Below the pieces are notes generated by a model. It was not told where the DNA came from, did not search any database, and saw nothing but the letters and a program-made list of their open reading frames with translations. Position numbers and translations under genes: made by a program. Below are positions 1 to 10,352 of a stretch of DNA of 64,000 nucleotides, piece by piece. Numbering within the stretch: position 1 is the stretch's first letter; the number at the start of each line of letters is the position of its first letter. Source of the DNA: Rhizobium sp. FKY42 (GTDB lineage Bacteria > Pseudomonadota > Alphaproteobacteria > Rhizobiales > Rhizobiaceae); NCBI RefSeq assembly GCF_005222835.1, contig NZ_STGA01000008.1:117192-181191 (forward strand), read 5' to 3'.

Positions 1-169
1 GATCGTGAAGAAAATCATTGAGGAGCACGGCGGCCAACTGGAACTGCACGACGCACCGGCGGATTTCGATCAGGGCAAGGGTGCCATGATCCGCGTGATC
101 CTGCCGCATGTTCAGAGTGCTGCCGCGCCTCAAACAGATATGAACAAGGAAGCAGCTTATGGCGTCTGA
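1..169 (+). CDS. ntrY: NtrY sensor histidine kinase, C-terminal end (partial)
   Basis: Only the last 56 codons are inside the window, read in the frame starting at base 2 and ending at a TGA at 167-169. The residues look like the end of a histidine-kinase ATPase domain: a helix IVKKIIEEHGGQLEL followed by a G-rich strand and a basic-hydrophobic end (GKGAMIRVILP). The frame overlaps the ntrX start by 11 bases, which is the usual translational coupling of a sensor with its regulator. Identity as NtrY is inferred from the ntrX and trkA neighbours. It would be a membrane sensor that phosphorylates NtrX. Confidence 0.8.
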   Translation, partial: IVKKIIEEHGGQLELHDAPADFDQGKGAMIRVILPHVQSAAAPQTDMNKEAAYGV

Positions 170-1523
170 TATCCTCGTCGTGGATGATGAAGCAGACATT
201 CGTGAAATCGTTGCGGGTATTCTGTCCGATGAAGGACATGAGACGCGAATGGCGCATGACAGTGACAGCGCCCTTGCGGCGATCTCTGATCGGGTGCCGC
301 GCCTGATTTTTCTGGATATCTGGATGCAGGGAAGCAAGCTCGATGGATTGGCCTTGCTAGATGAAATCAAGGTTCGGCATCCTGAGGTTCCGGTCGTGAT
401 GATCTCAGGTCACGGCAACATCGAGACCGCCGTTTCCGCTATCAAGCGCGGCGCTTTCGATTTCATTGAGAAGCCATTCAAGGCCGACCGCCTGATCCTG
501 ATTGCCGAGCGCGCGCTTGAGAATTCGAAGCTGAAGCGCGAGGTTACCGAGCTGAAGAAGCGGGCGGGTGACTCCTCCGAGCTCGTCGGGACCTCGGTTG
601 CCATATCGCAGCTTCGCCAAACGATCGAAAAGATTGCGCCAACCAACAGCCGCATCATGATTCTCGGCCCTTCCGGTTCGGGCAAGGAACTGGTTGCGCG
701 GATGATCCACAAGCGGTCATCCCGCGCGGGCGGTCCGTTCGTCGCCTTGAATGCTGCGACCATTACGCCGGACCGGATGGAGATCGCGTTGTTCGGGACG
801 GAGGGCGGGCCGGGGCAGCCACGCAAGATCGGTGCGCTCGAAGAAGCGCATCGCGGTATCTTGTACCTCGACGAAGTCGGCGAGATGCCGCGCGAGACGC
901 AGAACAAGATCCTGCGAGTGCTGGTTGATCAACAATTCGAGCGCGTTGGCGGGTCCAAGCGAGTCAAGGTCGATGTTCGCATCATTTCGTCCACGGCATA
1001 CCACCTCGAGAACCTGATTGCGGAAGGCATATTCCGTGAGGACCTTTACCATCGTCTCGCCGTGGTGCCCGTCAAGGTTCCTGCATTGGCCGAGCGTCGC
1101 GAAGACATACCCTTCCTCGTGGACATGTTCATGCGACAGATCTCGGAGCAGGCGGGCATTCGTCCGCGCAAGATCGGCGATGATGCTATGGCCGTCCTGC
1201 AGGCGCATGACTGGCCTGGCAATATTCGACAGTTGCGTAACAACATCGAGCGGTTGATGATCTTAGCGCGCACCGACGGTCCGGATTCGCCGATCTCGGC
1301 GGATATGCTTCCGACGGATCTTGGCGACATGCTGCCGAAAATCTCTACGAAGGGCGATCATCACATCATGACCTTGCCGCTCCGCGAGGCTCGCGAAATG
1401 TTCGAGCGCGATTATCTTGTGGCGCAGATCAATCGTTTTGGTGGCAACATCTCCCGCACGGCCGAATTTGTTGGTATGGAGCGTTCAGCACTTCATCGTA
1501 AGCTGAAGTCGCTGGGCGTCTGA
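159..1523 (+). CDS. ntrX: NtrX response regulator
   Basis: 454 aa. An N-terminal receiver domain has acidic residues D9, D10, E11 and the probable phospho-acceptor D53 in FLDIWM. A AAA+ domain follows with Walker A GPSGSGKE at 170-177 and Walker B GILYLDEVGEMP near 233-244. A Fis-type helix-turn-helix ends the protein (MERSALHRKLKSLGV). NtrX with NtrY is linked to nitrogen metabolism and redox/respiratory control in alphaproteobacteria. The sigma54-contacting GAFTGA loop is absent: residues 211-230 read LFGTEGGPGQPRKIGALEEA where LFGHEKGAFTGA is expected. It probably does not act as a classic sigma54 activator. Overlaps the ntrY end and lies 36 bases before trkA. Confidence 0.95.
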   Translation: MASDILVVDDEADIREIVAGILSDEGHETRMAHDSDSALAAISDRVPRLIFLDIWMQGSKLDGLALLDEIKVRHPEVPVVMISGHGNIETAVSAIKRGAFDFIEKPFKADRLILIAERALENSKLKREVTELKKRAGDSSELVGTSVAISQLRQTIEKIAPTNSRIMILGPSGSGKELVARMIHKRSSRAGGPFVALNAATITPDRMEIALFGTEGGPGQPRKIGALEEAHRGILYLDEVGEMPRETQNKILRVLVDQQFERVGGSKRVKVDVRIISSTAYHLENLIAEGIFREDLYHRLAVVPVKVPALAERREDIPFLVDMFMRQISEQAGIRPRKIGDDAMAVLQAHDWPGNIRQLRNNIERLMILARTDGPDSPISADMLPTDLGDMLPKISTKGDHHIMTLPLREAREMFERDYLVAQINRFGGNISRTAEFVGMERSALHRKLKSLGV

Positions 1524-1559
1524 ATCAAAAATTCCCACCCATTACGTTGAAAGAGCAAA

Positions 1560-2936
1560 ATGAAGGTCATCATTTGTGGTGCCGGGCAGGTGGGTTACGG
1601 CATTGCCGAGCGTCTTTCACAGGAAGAAAACGAGGTATCGGTCATCGATACTTCGGCGGCGTTGATCAATGCCATCACCGAAACGCTCGATGTGCGCGGC
1701 TATGTCGGTCACGGCGCGCATCCGGATGTGCTCGCTAAGGCTGGTGCCGAACAGGCGGATATGATCATTGCCGTCACGTTGTACGATGAAGTCAACATCG
1801 TGGCCTGCGAGGTCGCTCATGCGCTTTTCAGCGTGCCGACCAAGATTGCCAGAATTCGCTCACAAAGCTATCTACTGCCGGAATATGCGGATCTCTTCAG
1901 CAGCCGGAACATGTCGATCGACGTGACGATTTCTCCGGAAATCGAAGTCGGCAAGATGGTCTTACGGCGCATATCGTTTCCCGGTGCTGTGGATGTTGCC
2001 CGTTTTGCTGAAGACGCCATTGCGATGGTTGCCATCGAATGCATGGAAGATTGCCCAGTGGTGGATACGCCGCTTGAGCAATTGAGCCAACTGTTTCCGG
2101 ATTTGATTGCGACCGTCGTGGGAGTTCTGCGGGAAGGAAAGCTTTTCATTCCGCGATCAGGTGACCAGCTTCATGTTGGGGATCTGGCCTATGTGATTTG
2201 CCAGCGCGAACATACACGACGCACGCTCGGTCTGTTCGGCCATGAAGAGCAGGAAGCGAAGCGGATCGTGATCGCCGGCGGTGGCAATATCGGGCTCTAT
2301 GTCGCACAGCGTATCGAGCAGATGCAGCCAAGAAGTCGGGTCAAGATCATCGAAACAGATCGGGCGCGCGCCACATTCATTGCAGAGGAGCTGAAGAACG
2401 CCGTCGTTCTTCAAGGCTCGTCGCTGGAGCAGAGCCTTCTGCAGCAGGCCGATATCCAGGATGCCGACCTGATGATCACGCTGACCAACAATGACCAGGT
2501 CAATATTCTCAGTGCGGTCATGGCCAAGGCGCTCGGATGCCGATCCAACCTCGTTCTTGTCAATTCCACCTCGCTGAGCGAGGTGAGTGATTCATTGAAC
2601 ATCGATTCCGTTATCAATCCGCGTGCTGTCACCATTTCCCGCGTCCTTCAACATGTTCGCAAGGGGCGGATTCGATCCGTCTATGCCGTTCAGAATGGCG
2701 CCGCAGAGGTGATCGAAGCCGAGGCTCTGGAGACTTCACCGCTGGTTGGGTCCTGTCTACGCGATCTCGACCTACCGGAAGGAATACGAATTGGTGCAAT
2801 GCTCCGCGACGGGAAGGTTCTGAAACCTGGCGGTGAAACGCGGATCAAGGCAAAGGACAGGGTTGTTCTGCTGGCTACTCGAAAAGCGGTGCGCGACGTC
2901 GAGCAGTTGTTCCGGGTGTCTATCCAATATTTCTAA
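1560..2936 (+). CDS. trkA: Trk system potassium uptake protein TrkA
   Basis: 458 aa, the normal TrkA length. It has two RCK modules, each with an NAD-binding glycine motif (GAGQVGYGIAERL near residue 6 and GGGNIGLYVAQRI near residue 236), each followed by a TrkA_C-type region. It is the cytoplasmic peripheral subunit that binds NAD(H) and gates the TrkH/TrkG potassium channel; no trkH is present in the window. The ATG at 1560 is preceded by GAAAGAGC. Its place between ntrX and hfq is the common rhizobial order. Confidence 0.95.
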   Translation: MKVIICGAGQVGYGIAERLSQEENEVSVIDTSAALINAITETLDVRGYVGHGAHPDVLAKAGAEQADMIIAVTLYDEVNIVACEVAHALFSVPTKIARIRSQSYLLPEYADLFSSRNMSIDVTISPEIEVGKMVLRRISFPGAVDVARFAEDAIAMVAIECMEDCPVVDTPLEQLSQLFPDLIATVVGVLREGKLFIPRSGDQLHVGDLAYVICQREHTRRTLGLFGHEEQEAKRIVIAGGGNIGLYVAQRIEQMQPRSRVKIIETDRARATFIAEELKNAVVLQGSSLEQSLLQQADIQDADLMITLTNNDQVNILSAVMAKALGCRSNLVLVNSTSLSEVSDSLNIDSVINPRAVTISRVLQHVRKGRIRSVYAVQNGAAEVIEAEALETSPLVGSCLRDLDLPEGIRIGAMLRDGKVLKPGGETRIKAKDRVVLLATRKAVRDVEQLFRVSIQYF

Positions 2937-3265
2937 GAAATGTCCTTGCGAGAAATCCACTGGGTCTGTGCAGGTTGCGGCTCCCAAGGGCTGTGGATAG
3001 TTCTATAGCATGATATTCATTAGGCGTCGTGTGGACGGCCTATAGAGCTTCGCAAGTGCCAGATTTTTCGATAAGTAGCTGCTTTTACAAGCATTGTTTT
3101 CAACAAGGGCCAGTTCTTCGCGTGTGCGATTGGTCATTGCGCAAAACACGGCGATTTGATAACCAATTGCACGGACGGTGGAGGCAGGAGAGGGTGCTCT
3201 ACCGAATTTTCCGAGCGTGATCATATCCCGGCCGCATGGCTGGCAAAAAAGAAAGAAGCGGCGCT
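2937..3265. other. Intergenic region trkA-hfq
   Basis: 329 bases without a supported gene. An in-frame ATG at 3236 would add ten residues to Hfq, but this extension ([10 protein letters not shown]) does not fit the family. Promoter elements for hfq must lie here; I could not pick a convincing -35/-10 pair. No intrinsic terminator for trkA is evident. Confidence 0.5.
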
Positions 3266-3508
3266 ATGGCGGAACGTTCTCAAAATCTTCAAGACTTGTT
3301 TCTTAACACCGTTCGCAAGCAGAAGATTTCACTCACTATTTTCCTCATCAATGGTGTCAAGCTGACGGGGGTTGTAACATCCTTCGACAATTTCTGCGTG
3401 TTGTTGCGGCGTGATGGTCATTCGCAGCTGGTCTACAAGCATGCAATCTCGACGATCATGCCCGGACAGCCGATGCAGATGTTCGAAACCGAAGAAAGCG
3501 CTGGCTGA
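3266..3508 (+). CDS. hfq: RNA-binding protein Hfq
   Basis: 80 aa. Starts [18 protein letters not shown], carries the Sm1 motif around [18 protein letters not shown] and the Sm2 signature YKHAIST. Hfq forms a hexameric ring that pairs small regulatory RNAs with mRNAs. I chose the ATG at 3266 because the Hfq family begins at MAERSQ and a purine-rich stretch (AAAGAAGCGG) sits just upstream; the ATG at 3236 is unlikely. A terminator hairpin follows at 3593, and hflX comes next, as in most proteobacteria. Confidence 0.98.
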   Translation: MAERSQNLQDLFLNTVRKQKISLTIFLINGVKLTGVVTSFDNFCVLLRRDGHSQLVYKHAISTIMPGQPMQMFETEESAG

Positions 3509-3592
3509 TCTCGATCAGGGCAGCCATTGAATACCGACATGAGTTGCCCCATCTATCATTCAGGAAAGCCGTCAATTGCAGGCAACTTCACA

Positions 3593-3617
3593 CCGCCGAC
3601 ACCTTTCGGCGGTTTTC
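3593..3617 (+). terminator. Intrinsic terminator after hfq
   Basis: Stem CCGCCGA/TCGGCGG at 3593-3599 and 3607-3613, followed by TTTT. It lies 85 bases after the hfq stop and would separate hfq from hflX transcription. Confidence 0.7.
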
Positions 3618-3746
3618 GCATGTCTTAGCGAACTGATTGTTTCCGCCAACGGCTTAATTGGCTAGAATTGAAGGAAGACTGCGATAGTCACTCGCGATAC
3701 CTCAAATGAATCCCTGATCCCCGATGCAGAGAAGCGCCGCGATGAT

Positions 3747-5087
3747 ATGCGCGCGCTGGTGCTGGTTCCGGTGTTGAAGCAGGCCCGATCCTCTGCATCT
3801 CTCTCTTCGGACACGGCGACACCTGCGCCGCGGCGATCCGATGAAGCAAGACTTGAAGAAGCGACAGGGTTGGCTCGCGCTATTGACCTTAGTATTGCCC
3901 GTGGGCTGATCATACCGGTCAGTCAGCCGAAACCCGCGACACTGATTGGGACCGGCAAGATCGAGGAGATCAAGGCTCTTCTGGACGAGAATGACTGTGG
4001 TCTGGTGATCGTCGATCACCCGTTGACGCCCGTGCAACAGCGCAATCTCGAAAAGGAATGGCAGGCGAAGGTGATTGATCGCACTGGCCTCATTCTCGAG
4101 ATCTTCGGGCGACGAGCCTCCACGAAAGAAGGGACGCTTCAGGTAGACCTCGCGCATCTCAACTATCAAAAGGGTCGCCTCGTACGAAGCTGGACCCACC
4201 TTGAGCGTCAGCGCGGTGGTGCGGGCTTCATGGGTGGTCCGGGCGAAACGCAGATCGAAGCTGACCGTCGGCTGCTGCAGGAGCGCATCCTCAAGCTGGA
4301 GCGCGAACTCGAGCAGGTGGTGCGCACTCGGCAGCTGCATAGGGCCAAGCGCCGCAAGGTTCCACATCCGATCGTCGCGCTTGTGGGCTACACCAATGCC
4401 GGCAAATCTACGCTCTTCAATAGGATCACCGGCGCAGGCGTACTGGCAGAAAACATGTTGTTCGCCACGCTTGATCCAACACTTCGTCGCATGAAGTTGC
4501 CGCACGGCCGAACTGTCATTCTCTCCGATACGGTCGGCTTCATCTCGGACCTTCCCACCCATCTGGTTGCGGCTTTCCGCGCGACGTTGGAAGAAGTGCT
4601 AGAGGCGGATCTCATTCTCCACGTGCGCGATATGTCTGATCCCGATAACGGCGCACAGTCGGCGGATGTCCTGCGCATTCTCGATGATCTTGGCATCGAC
4701 GAGAAGGAGCGCAGCGAGCGCATTATCGAGGTTTGGAACAAGATCGACCGCCTGGAACCCGAGGCGCACGAAGCAGTTGCCGAACGCGCTCTTGGCCGTG
4801 AAAACGTCATGGCAGTCTCGGCTATTTCCGGTGAGGGCGTCGATCGTTTGATGGACGAGATTTCTCTACGCCTGGCGGGTGTCGTGACTGAAACCACTGT
4901 CGTGCTTCCGCCAGAGAAGCTGTCGCTGATTGCATGGATCTACGAGAACGCCATGGTCGACCAGCGCGAGGACCGGGAAGATGGCTCCGTAGCTTTCGAT
5001 CTGAGGCTTTCCGAGCAGCAGGCGAACGCCCTCGAAAGAAAGTTGGGTGTCTTCCCGGTCGCGGAGAAGGAAGATTGGGAGCGGTAA
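3747..5087 (+). CDS. hflX: GTPase HflX
   Basis: 446 aa from the first ATG. The N-terminal HflX domain includes GTGKIEEIKALL and the signature ERQRGGAGFMGGPGETQIE, followed by a coiled region and a G domain with G1 GYTNAGKST, G3 DTVGF and G4 NKID. HflX is a ribosome-associated GTPase that splits stalled ribosomes. The reading frame stays open and coding-like for about 21 codons upstream of the ATG. AAGGAAGA at 3671-3678 is well placed for an ATA codon at 3684, so the true start may be upstream and non-canonical. The stop codon lies inside a hairpin shared with mazG on the other strand. Confidence 0.93.
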   Translation: MRALVLVPVLKQARSSASLSSDTATPAPRRSDEARLEEATGLARAIDLSIARGLIIPVSQPKPATLIGTGKIEEIKALLDENDCGLVIVDHPLTPVQQRNLEKEWQAKVIDRTGLILEIFGRRASTKEGTLQVDLAHLNYQKGRLVRSWTHLERQRGGAGFMGGPGETQIEADRRLLQERILKLERELEQVVRTRQLHRAKRRKVPHPIVALVGYTNAGKSTLFNRITGAGVLAENMLFATLDPTLRRMKLPHGRTVILSDTVGFISDLPTHLVAAFRATLEEVLEADLILHVRDMSDPDNGAQSADVLRILDDLGIDEKERSERIIEVWNKIDRLEPEAHEAVAERALGRENVMAVSAISGEGVDRLMDEISLRLAGVVTETTVVLPPEKLSLIAWIYENAMVDQREDREDGSVAFDLRLSEQQANALERKLGVFPVAEKEDWER

Positions 5088-5096
5088 CCCGCTCCC
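5077..5096. terminator. Hairpin across the hflX and mazG stop codons
   Basis: GGGAGCGG (5077-5084) pairs with CCGCTCCC (5089-5096). The loop includes the hflX TAA, and the 3' arm reaches the first base of the mazG stop. Only a short T-rich stretch follows on the plus strand, so it is at best a weak bidirectional terminator between these convergent genes. Confidence 0.45.
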
Positions 5097-5935
5097 TATT
5101 CTGCCGCTTCTTTGGACTTAGCGCGCTTGGCTTCCTGCCAAAACGTCTCCATATCCTCAAGCGAGGCTTCATTAGGCTCCTTTCCCAATTTCTTAAGTTC
5201 CATTTCTATGTATTTGAAGCGGCTTCGAAATTTAGAATTTGTTCCACGCAAGGCCTGCTCGGGATCGGTTTTAACGTGACGACCGATGTTCACGACCGCA
5301 AAAATCAAATCTCCGAGTTCGTCTTTTATCTTTTCTGATTGCCCCTCCCGCAGAGCCTCTCGCAATTCTGCGATCTCTTCTTCTATCTTGTCGAGAATTG
5401 GTTCGGCTTCCGACCAGTCGAAGCCGACAGTTGCTGCGCGTTCCTGCAGCTTCAGTGCCTCGACAAGAGCCGGTTGATGCCGAGATACGGAACCCAGAAG
5501 GCCGACATTTTCATCATCAACCATTCCGCGCTTCGCACGCCGCTCGGCGCGATCTTTCTTTTCGGCGGCTTTGATCTGATCCCACTGTAGCTTGACTGCC
5601 TCGGGCGTATTGACATCAGAACGTGCAAAGACGTGCGGATGACGCCGGATCATTTTCGTTGTGATCGCCTCAACGACATCGGCGAAGCTGAATGCGCCTG
5701 CTTCTTCCGCCATTTGTGCATGGAACACGACCTGAAACAGCAGATCTCCCAACTCATCCTTCAGGTCTTCCAGATCCGCACGCTCGATCGCGTCTGCCAC
5801 CTCATAGGCTTCTTCGATCGTGTAGGGTTTTATGGTCTGGAAATCCTGCTTGATATCCCAAGGGCAGCCCGTCTGAGGGTCACGCAGAGATGCCATGAGT
5901 TTCAGAAGATCGGAGATTTCCTTGGAGGGCTGCAT
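5096..5935 (-). CDS. mazG: Nucleoside triphosphate pyrophosphohydrolase MazG
   Basis: 279 aa from the ATG at 5935; a TTG two codons upstream is an alternative. It contains two MazG domains. The first has EEAYEVADAIERAD followed by KDELGDLLFQVVFHAQ, the second EEEIAELREAL followed by KDELGDLIFAVVNIGRH. These acidic clusters bind Mg2+ and the triphosphate. MazG hydrolyses NTPs and dNTPs to monophosphates and helps clear damaged nucleotides. It converges on hflX with an 8-base gap and lies 18 bases from the deaminase gene upstream on the same strand. Confidence 0.95.
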   Translation of the reverse strand: MQPSKEISDLLKLMASLRDPQTGCPWDIKQDFQTIKPYTIEEAYEVADAIERADLEDLKDELGDLLFQVVFHAQMAEEAGAFSFADVVEAITTKMIRRHPHVFARSDVNTPEAVKLQWDQIKAAEKKDRAERRAKRGMVDDENVGLLGSVSRHQPALVEALKLQERAATVGFDWSEAEPILDKIEEEIAELREALREGQSEKIKDELGDLIFAVVNIGRHVKTDPEQALRGTNSKFRSRFKYIEMELKKLGKEPNEASLEDMETFWQEAKRAKSKEAAE

Positions 5936-5953
5936 TGCCAATACCTTATTCTA

Positions 5954-6577
5954 TCAATTCAGGGGGATGCCATTGTCTGACTTGCTTTGCTGATAGCTGT
6001 CCGAGAGTTCATTATACCGCGCTTTGATAGAATTGATCCGCTCGTGCAGTTCGGTACGGAGTTTCTCTTCCTCGGTATCGGCCATTTCGCTGATCGCGAA
6101 GGATTTCCAGAACGCGTTCTGACGCTTGTAACCGCCGGGCTCCAAGCCGAACACTTCCTTCAGAATTTTCAGATCATGAGGGATGGCAAAGGCGTCACGC
6201 GAATCTTCGTGGCTGAAAAAGAAATAGAAATTATCAAAACCTGCCCAGGTGATCGCCGACATGCACATGGTGCAGGGTTCATGGGTGGACAGGAAAATGA
6301 GCTCGCGTGGGTCCGGCCGCTCCGCCATTTCATAGAAACGCTTCAGCGTGTGGACTTCGCCGTGCCAGAGTGGATTTTCGAGTTCGTTGTTGGTTTCTGC
6401 AAGAACCAGTGAGAGATCCGCCTTGCGAAGGATAGCGGCACCAAACACTTTGTTGCCGAGGGCCACTCCGCGCTCGGTGAGCGGGAGGATATCATTATCG
6501 ATAACGTCCAGCAGTCGGGTAGCGATTGTTTTCGGAGTCACGCGCACATGTCCTTTTTTCTGATATTGCTCCACCAT
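5954..6577 (-). CDS. Zinc-dependent nucleoside deaminase family protein
   Basis: 207 aa. The cytidine/deoxycytidylate deaminase fold signature is visible: HGEVHTL (zinc-binding His and proton-shuttling Glu) and, about 30 residues later, HEPCTMCMSAI (PCxxC zinc cysteines). This makes it a CMP/dCMP- or guanine-deaminase-like enzyme; the substrate cannot be told from sequence. The first residue of the motif is HGE rather than HAE, which is tolerated in the family. The last 45 residues form a charged, probably coiled tail. It is likely co-transcribed with mazG, a pairing that would suit nucleotide-pool sanitation, but that is inference. Confidence 0.8.
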   Translation of the reverse strand: MVEQYQKKGHVRVTPKTIATRLLDVIDNDILPLTERGVALGNKVFGAAILRKADLSLVLAETNNELENPLWHGEVHTLKRFYEMAERPDPRELIFLSTHEPCTMCMSAITWAGFDNFYFFFSHEDSRDAFAIPHDLKILKEVFGLEPGGYKRQNAFWKSFAISEMADTEEEKLRTELHERINSIKARYNELSDSYQQSKSDNGIPLN

Positions 6578-6810
6578 ACGACAGGTGTGGACGGCTTGAA
6601 AACACCGATTCCCCTGGTAGCCCCCGCCACGCAGTGTTGCGTCGAAGGCATATCAGGCTGATTTTCTGTGATTTGGCGCACATTCGGAATGAAAATATCA
6701 GAAGTCCGGTCTCCACGGATTGCTGTTGCTTCTCGATTTTTCATGAAACTGCGATATTAGGTGCAATAACTCATCATTGTGCGAGCGCACAGGAACGACA
6801 GGACCCAGTG

Positions 6811-7125
6811 ATGGCAGAAAAGGTGTTGACCGCGAATCGCCTGACCGACGGCATCGCCGTATGGCTTGACGCGAGTGGAGCGTGGAACGAGGCATTGCAG
6901 AGCGCCTTGGTGGCGCGGCACGCCGAGGCCGTTGCGGCATTGGAAGAAATCGGCAAGCGCGACTTTTCGGCAAATCTTGTCGTTGACGTCAACGTGGTGG
7001 ACGTGGAAGAGGTCAGTGGCCTTATCCGTCCTCTGCGTCTTCGTGAACGTATTCGCGCTGCCGGTCCGACGATGGATTACGCCCCCGGTTATAAGCCCGC
7101 TGATCCGGCATTTATCGCTGCCTGA
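6811..7125 (+). CDS. DUF2849 domain protein of the sulfite reductase operon
   Basis: 104 aa. The sequence (MAEKVLTANRLTDGIAVWLD ... PTMDYAPGYKP) matches the small DUF2849 family, which in Rhizobiales is encoded directly before the sulfite reductase gene. No catalytic motif is known. The ATG at 6811 gives the family-typical start; in-frame codons further upstream add no recognisable sequence. It ends 8 bases before cysI and is surely in the same operon. The siroheme synthase gene cysG, often found just upstream in related genomes, is not here. Confidence 0.85.
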   Translation: MAEKVLTANRLTDGIAVWLDASGAWNEALQSALVARHAEAVAALEEIGKRDFSANLVVDVNVVDVEEVSGLIRPLRLRERIRAAGPTMDYAPGYKPADPAFIAA

Positions 7126-7133
7126 GGAATTCG

Positions 7134-8804
<1,671 letters not shown>

Positions 8805-8819
8805 GTTTAGGGATTGAAG

Positions 8820-9323
8820 ATGACACGTATCTGGACAGAAAAAGGTTTCGTGGATGCTGATCCCTGGATCATCGAAACGGATGAGGTCAAGGCAGGCCAG
8901 GGGCAGACGGCTCTTCTCACCATCGATGAGTTGATCGAGCGTGCCGACAATTCCAACGATGTTGGCTTGGGTGTCCTCGTCAAGCCCGCCGATGATGTCT
9001 CGCGGCTGGAGCCCTATCTCTACCGGCTGGCGCTGATAGCTGTTGCCTTTCCCGCGTTCAACGATGGCCGTGGCTTCAGTCACGCGTCGCTGCTGCGCGA
9101 GAGGCTCGGCTATGCCAATGAGTTGCGCGCAGTGGGTGATGTCTTGATCGATCAGGTTCCGTTGATGCTGCGGTGTGGCTTCGACAGTTTCGCGGTTACC
9201 AATGAGACCGCGCTTCGGCGTCTTTCCGAAAATCGCCTGCCTGGCATTTCTGTGCACTACCAGCCGACAGCTCGCGCTGCGACAGGAGGCGAGGCCTATA
9301 GCTGGCGCCGTCGCTCGGCTTGA
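8820..9323 (+). CDS. DUF934 domain protein (sulfite reduction-associated)
   Basis: 167 aa. Matches the DUF934 family (MTRIWTEKGFVDADPW ... GRGFSHASLLRERLGY), which accompanies cysI in many proteobacteria and is often annotated as an oxidoreductase-associated protein. A TTG at 8814 is in frame, but AGGGA at 8808-8812 is correctly spaced for the ATG at 8820. Starts 15 bases after cysI, so it belongs to the same operon. Biochemical role unproven. Confidence 0.85.
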   Translation: MTRIWTEKGFVDADPWIIETDEVKAGQGQTALLTIDELIERADNSNDVGLGVLVKPADDVSRLEPYLYRLALIAVAFPAFNDGRGFSHASLLRERLGYANELRAVGDVLIDQVPLMLRCGFDSFAVTNETALRRLSENRLPGISVHYQPTARAATGGEAYSWRRRSA

Positions 9324-9451
9324 TTAAAGCTGAGTTCGAGAGGCAAATTTTTCCAAGCATCCGCGACATATAAACGCGGATGCCTTCAAAACAGTGTGTT
9401 CATGGTATATGTCGCTAGCGCACACGAAGCTGGATAGAACGAGACGCACGA

Positions 9452-10276
9452 ATGAACGTTTCCGCCAAGACTGAAGAATTTGCCGCCAAGGCACCCGCCA
9501 ATATTCCGGATGGAGTTTATGCGGAAACTGTTCTGGCCGTCGAACACTATACGGATCATTTGTTTCGCTTCCGCATGACGCGCCCTGCAGGCTTCCGCTT
9601 CCGGTCTGGCGAATTTGCGATGATCGGCCTGATGGTTGGTGAAAAGCCGATTTATCGCGCTTACTCCATCGCAAGTCCCGCCTGGGATGAAGAACTGGAG
9701 TTCTTCTCCATCAAAGTTCAGGACGGTCCGCTGACGCAACATCTTCAGAAGATCAAGCCTGGCGATACGGTTCTGATGCGCAAGAAGCCGACCGGCACTC
9801 TTGTGCTGGACGCGCTGACGCCTGGAAAGCGCCTCTACATGTTCTCCACCGGTACCGGCATTGCTCCATTCGCGAGTCTTATCCGCGATCCGGAAACCTA
9901 TGAAAAGTTTGACGAGGTTATTCTCACACATACATGCCGTGAGATAGCTGAATTGAAATACGGTTTCGACCTCATGGAGGAAATTCGCAATCACGAGTTT
10001 CTGGCAGAAGTTGTCGGTGACAAGCTGAAGCATTACCCGACCGTCACTCGCGAAGCCTATACCTATCAGGGACGGATTACCGATCTCATCGAGAACGGCA
10101 AGCTGTTTACCGATCTGGGTGTTCCGCCGCTCGATCCCGCTGTTGACCGCGGCATGATTTGCGGTTCCACCGCAATGTTGAAGGATACCAAGGAGCTGCT
10201 GGAAAAGGCAGGTCTTACAGAAGGGGCGAATAACAAGCCGGCAGAATTCGTGATCGAACGCGCATTCGTGGGCTGA
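9452..10276 (+). CDS. fpr: Ferredoxin-NADP+ reductase
   Basis: 274 aa. An FAD-binding beta-barrel domain with the flavin motif RAYSIASP precedes an NADP-binding domain with STGTGIAPFASLIRD. The short hydrophobic C-terminus (ERAFVG) is typical of bacterial Fpr, where the last aromatic residue stacks near the flavin. It moves electrons between NADPH and ferredoxin or flavodoxin and is often part of the oxidative stress response. It could feed the nearby sulfite reductase. A strong terminator follows directly. Confidence 0.94.
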   Translation: MNVSAKTEEFAAKAPANIPDGVYAETVLAVEHYTDHLFRFRMTRPAGFRFRSGEFAMIGLMVGEKPIYRAYSIASPAWDEELEFFSIKVQDGPLTQHLQKIKPGDTVLMRKKPTGTLVLDALTPGKRLYMFSTGTGIAPFASLIRDPETYEKFDEVILTHTCREIAELKYGFDLMEEIRNHEFLAEVVGDKLKHYPTVTREAYTYQGRITDLIENGKLFTDLGVPPLDPAVDRGMICGSTAMLKDTKELLEKAGLTEGANNKPAEFVIERAFVG

Positions 10277-10296
10277 TCTATCGCTACGTTTTACGG

Positions 10297-10336
10297 AAAA
10301 GGCTCTGGATCGATCGATCCAGAGCCTTTTTTGTCT
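10297..10336 (+). terminator. Intrinsic terminator after fpr
   Basis: AAAAGGCTCTGGATCG at 10297-10312 pairs with the inverted half ending in AGAGCCTTTTTT at 10321-10332. The stem is long and perfect, with a clear T tract. Confidence 0.92.
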
Positions 10337-10352
10337 TGGGAGACAAAGTGTG

